Position numbers and translations under genes: made by a program. A stretch of DNA of 64,000 nt, taken from contig OZ018415.1 of the NCBI GenBank assembly GCA_963969595.1, forward strand, positions 13,888,001 through 13,952,000, given 5' to 3'. Source of the DNA: Neckera pumila. Taxonomy: Eukaryota > Streptophyta > Bryopsida > Hypnales > Neckeraceae. Under the pieces are notes generated by a model. It ran no database searches, was not told the DNA's origin, and saw only the letters and a list, made by a program, of their open reading frames with translations. Shown here piece after piece: positions 60,940 to 64,000 of this stretch (its first letter is position 1; each line of letters opens with the position of its first letter).

Positions 60940-61682
60940 AGAGCATCCCCACGCCTAGGGATGGGAAGATGGGCTTGCCAAGGTGGCTTGCCGAGTCCCC
61001 CCCCCTCCCTTTGGACCATGTCAAGTGCTGCTTCCCACTACAACACCGGATCCAAACTCAAAATCGGGAAAGAAATAGTTGGCATGCGGTCCAAGAGCTC
61101 CTAGTCTCCCTCCACACACTCCTTCACCATTCCCAATGCACGCTTTTACACCTCCCAACGTTCAACACTCAAGGCCAACCTTTAATAGCTCAATTCAAAG
61201 GGCAAAAAGAGAGGATACCAAGCCACTTTGAGACTCAACATTAGAAAAAGTTTCAGCCCTCGAAGGGCCACGAGTTTTGCACCTCCAAAGTGCAATTAGG
61301 AAAAAAAATAGAAATAAAAAATTATTTTTCATTTTAAAAAAGATGGGTGCTAATGGCACTATTGGTGCCACGTCAGCGCCACGTCAAATTTTTTATTTTT
61401 TATTTTATTTTTATTTTTTAATATTTTTTTTCAAAAAAGTTATTATTTTATTTTTCTGTAATTGCACTGCGGGGGGGGGGGGGGGCAAAAATCAAAAACT
61501 CGCAGCTCCTTGCACGGTTCAAAATTCTTGTAATGACATTTGGCCGTGTACTTGGCACATTTGGCCGTAGCCGGCCATTTTTTGACCTTGGTTGTGGCTA
61601 CCTTGGGGCGCTTGAGTCATCCAAGCCCAGCCATTCACCGGCTTTGAGGGACATTATGTGCTGCCGTGCGGATGCTCTCAAG
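60940..61682. mobile_element. Probable MITE with GAGCATCC ends (~740 bp)
   Basis: Left GTCTTAGAGCATCCCCACG; the right end reads CGTGCGGATGCTCTCAAGAC, giving an imperfect inverted repeat around AGAGCATCCNCACG. The interior is G+C-richer at both ends, with an AT-rich centre and a 15-16 nt poly-G run at about 61470-61485. No ORF of note and no clear target duplication. Confidence 0.55.
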
Positions 61683-61689
61683 ACATACT

Positions 61690-61968
61690 CATTTTTTTTA
61701 CTAAATTTTTTAAAAGATGAAAACTCATGGTTGAAAAGAGTTGAAAAAATTTTGTTTCTTCACTTTGACAATTAAGATCATGCAATCTACATGGTCAAAA
61801 TTCCAAAAAATGACTCCTCATATTTCCACAGTAGGTTACAGTAGTATAATTTTGTATAGTTAAATTTTAACAAAACAACTTCATTTTTCATTTTTTCTCA
61901 ATGCTTTAGAAAAATTAAAGTTTGGTTTACTTTCTAGAGTAATTTAGTCACAATGCTTTAGGGGTTAA
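61690..61968 (+). mobile_element. Family A copy 7, right-end fragment
   Basis: Ends 'caatgctttaggggttaa' and carries the interior block around 'gatcatgcaatctacatgg' and 'ggttacagtag'. The left part is missing, possibly cut by the adjacent element. Confidence 0.5.
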
Positions 61969-62483
61969 GATTACTATAAAATTCCATCTGAACTTGAAGT
62001 TTCTTCTCTAGGCAAAATAGGAAAGAAAATAGTATGAAAATTTTTAGATAATTTTTCTATTTATTGCATCCTAAAATAAAATGACCATGGTACAATTACC
62101 ACTATAAAGCTAAATTTAACTATTTGATGATTGACTAATAAAATTTGGTAAATTTTTAGTGTGCAGGACAAACTAATTCTATTAAATCTTTATTCAAATA
62201 TCTAATGGAAAAGTCATAAGGAGTAATATTGAGATTTCAAAGTGAATTATGCAAGAAAATTTATATCAATGACTATATATAATTCATAAGGATTCATAAG
62301 GATATATTCTAATCATTCAAAGTGAACAACATCCACGGGGTGGATGATCAATGTTTTGTAGAGTTTATTGAAGGCCAATGTTTTCTTCAAAAACTTTGAT
62401 TCATGCAAAGCAATTCTTGAATCTATCAAAGGTGACTTTCTTTATTACTGATTTGATGAAATTGAGATAAATTGTAAATCATT
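61969..62483. other. AT-rich spacer, nothing recognised
   Basis: No gene or repeat boundary noticed. Confidence 0.4.
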
Positions 62484-62931
62484 AGAGCATCACCATTGCA
62501 ACTCTTCAAGCGCTCCCAACACGGTAACTGGACGTGCCAGGATTGAAATATTGCCCCGTGGTAGCCAGACAACAAATCTTGAACGGCCATAGCAGAAAAT
62601 GGTGAGGGGCTTGGGAAATACAAGGGCTTCCGTGCACCTCACTATATTGTTAGAGTGTCCTTTTGTCCCAAGTTTCAAAGAAGTGTGCACCAAACTCCGA
62701 ACACATTTCATTTATTTGTTTAAAAAAACCAAAAAAAATCCAACATGCCCTAACAAGGGTCGCCTCTTAAGATGTGCCGGTTGACTTCCTTGATCCACAA
62801 GGTTTGGAGAGTCTTAATGGCCTTTCACAGTGGGGCAGCCTACCACTTTTGAATCCACCTCGTTCCAACACCCTCACCAAACCATGCCTTGGCGCCCTTG
62901 TTTGGCAAGGTTGGCTTGGGGATGCCCTTAC
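62484..62931. mobile_element. Possible MITE with GAGCATC ends (~450 bp)
   Basis: Left TTAGAGCATCACCATTG; right end is the reverse complement of AAGGGCATCCCCAAGC. Weak inverted repeat but similar to the element at 60.94 kb, and base composition changes at both limits. Confidence 0.4.
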
Positions 62932-63445
62932 AATTATATAAGCAAAGATGTGCAAAAAATTCAAAAAAGATTTAGTTGTTAATCCCAAAGTGCTTAAATT
63001 CAAAAATAATTAAATTTTTTTCTGAAATTTATAAAAATAATTGAAACTCCACTAACATAACTATGTCATTGATTTGTGTAAGCATTCTATCTTACGTCTA
63101 TTGATATTATGTTACCTTTTTTACCAGACCGTCAATGAGTATCAATTGGATGAAGTTCAATTTTCACAACATTCATCATCTATACAATGGATAGTTGAGC
63201 GTTTGAGAGTTAACCCTAAAACGCTTCGAAGCCTATATTTTGATCGATGAACGGAGGGCTTCCAAGGTACAATTTAATCTAACTAACTTCTCATTCATCC
63301 AATGTCGTACTTGAATCTAGAAAAGACAATCCTTAATGACCAAAACAATTCATAAAATTTAGTTAATCGATATTTTGGTACAAAGATATAAGCAAAAATG
63401 TGCAAAATTTGAAAAATAGATTGAGGCGTTCAGGAGTTAAGGGTT
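62932..63445. other. Upstream region of EMG1
   Basis: AT-rich, with 'gttaaccctaaaacg' at 63210 and 'gttaagggttaagaaccc' at 63436 leading into the telo-box repeat. No separate gene recognised. Confidence 0.4.
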
Positions 63446-63448
63446 AAG

Positions 63449-63688
63449 AACCCTAATTGCTTCCGAGTATCGGAAGCCTGTTCCGAACCCTAATTGCTTC
63501 TGAGTATCCTGACCTTGTGCTCGTTTCGAAACCAAATTGCTTCTGTCTATCTCGAGCTTGCTCTTTTCAAACCCTAATTTTTACTGAGCGTCGTGGGTTT
63601 CCTCGTTTAAAACCCTAATTGCTACCAACCATCGTGAGATTGCTCGTTTCAAGCCCTAGTTGTTGCTCAGTGTCTTGAGCTTATCAGA
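63449..63688 (+). promoter_or_regulatory. Telo-box-bearing ~41-bp tandem repeat at the EMG1 5' end
   Basis: Six units start at about 63449, 63486, 63529, 63569, 63609 and 63651, and the last runs into the ATG. Each starts with AAACCCTAATT or a variant, then 'gctt.tgagtat', then 'cgtgagcttgctcgtttc'. Four units keep an intact AACCCTAA core. Confidence 0.8.
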
Positions 63689-63868
63689 ATGGGTGGAAAG
63701 GAGGGGCGGAAGAGAGGAGCGGAAGAGATGGCTCCGGACTCGGACGAGGAGGTTGCTGAAGCGAGCACTGCACCCAATGTGGAGAAGAGCCTCGCACCTG
63801 CAGATGATGATGGTGGTGTTTGGTTTGTGCTCGAGAAGGCTTCCCTGGAGGCCGCCAAAGTGGGCAAG
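63689..63868 (+). CDS. EMG1: EMG1/NEP1 18S rRNA pseudouridine methyltransferase, exon 1
   Basis: SPOUT-class enzyme that N1-methylates a hypermodified pseudouridine in 18S rRNA and is needed for nucleolar 40S assembly. The visible exon encodes 60 aa: a Lys/Arg/Glu-rich, low-complexity N-tail (MGGKEGRKRGAEEM, then an acidic stretch) followed by 'VWFVLEKASLEAAKVGK', the family's first conserved strand and helix, normally followed by TYxLLN. The exon ends GGCAAG|GTATCG with a good donor, and the intron runs to the window end, so the rest of the gene lies outside. The ATG follows the last telo-box repeat; a downstream in-frame Met is possible, but the first ATG gives the usual charged tail. Identification rests on this short but distinctive motif. 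Confidence 0.82.
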
Positions 63869-64000
63869 GTATCGGCTTGCTGTTCTCAATTTCTCTTTTT
63901 GATTTGGGAATGCAATCGAATTTGTCAAGTATGAGACAAAAGAGCTTGCGACGATTTGCATGCTGGGGTTTACGTTTGTTTGGTTTCTTTTCGAATTTTG
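63869..64000 (+). other. Start of EMG1 intron 1
   Basis: Begins GTATCGG. No acceptor before the window ends. Confidence 0.6.

Noticed and set aside
1..64000. CRISPR arrays, operons, bacterial promoters or origins
   Set aside because: Spliced plant genes and eukaryotic transposons throughout; the tandem repeats lack the repeat-spacer structure of CRISPR.
1..64000. tRNA or rRNA genes
   Set aside because: No cloverleaf with A/B-box spacing or rRNA core sequence was noticed by eye; a tRNAscan-SE/Infernal run would be decisive.

Overview
The window looks like nuclear DNA from a land plant, most likely a gymnosperm. It is AT-rich and gene-poor, with long stretches of non-coding DNA and many non-autonomous transposable elements. 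Its recognisable genes are plant genes: a PGR5 plastid protein, an EMG1/NEP1 ribosome-assembly methyltransferase, a plant-type MGxxCCC RING-H2 E3 ligase and intron-containing H2A genes. The gymnosperm (probably conifer) assignment is inference. It rests on genome style, on H2A proteins without the flowering-plant SPKK tail, and on a decayed copy of the centriole gene CEP120, which is expected in a lineage that lost flagellated sperm.

Layout. 1-3.4 kb: repeat-rich spacer with one unrecognised ORF. 3.7-6.7 kb (minus): RING-H2 E3 ligase, followed upstream by a low-complexity CTCAA-rich leader and a possible divergent ORF. 7.4-21.8 kb: AT-rich spacer with MITE-like elements and minisatellites. 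21.8-23.6 kb (minus): PGR5 in two exons, with a degenerate ~200-240 bp tandem repeat in its intron and a minisatellite upstream. 24.3-26.5 kb: nested small transposons. 26.6-28.4 kb (plus): CEP120-like pseudogene with stops and a frameshift but surviving exon junctions, followed by a near-perfect hairpin element and a Tourist-like MITE. 29.3-52.5 kb: repeat territory, including elements bounded by TTAA, a ~150 bp repeat array whose orientation flips twice, a truncated LINE and simple repeats. 52.8-55.7 kb (minus): two tandem histone H2A genes. 56.5-63 kb: MITEs and a CACTA element with a 3-bp target duplication. 63.4 kb to the end (plus): EMG1 exon 1 behind a telo-box-bearing tandem repeat.

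The genes belong to unrelated housekeeping pathways (ubiquitination, cyclic electron flow, chromatin, ribosome biogenesis) and form no operon-like unit. The most notable signals are: (1) both H2A genes carry an identical 16-nt hairpin with a 6-bp stem and UUAU loop exactly 42 nt after the stop codon, in the position and geometry of the metazoan/algal histone mRNA 3' stem-loop, which land plants are not expected to use; (2) the CEP120 fossil; (3) an EMG1 leader made of ~41 bp repeats, most carrying a telo-box; (4) a dispersed element family with CCCYTAAAG inverted ends bounded by TTAA.
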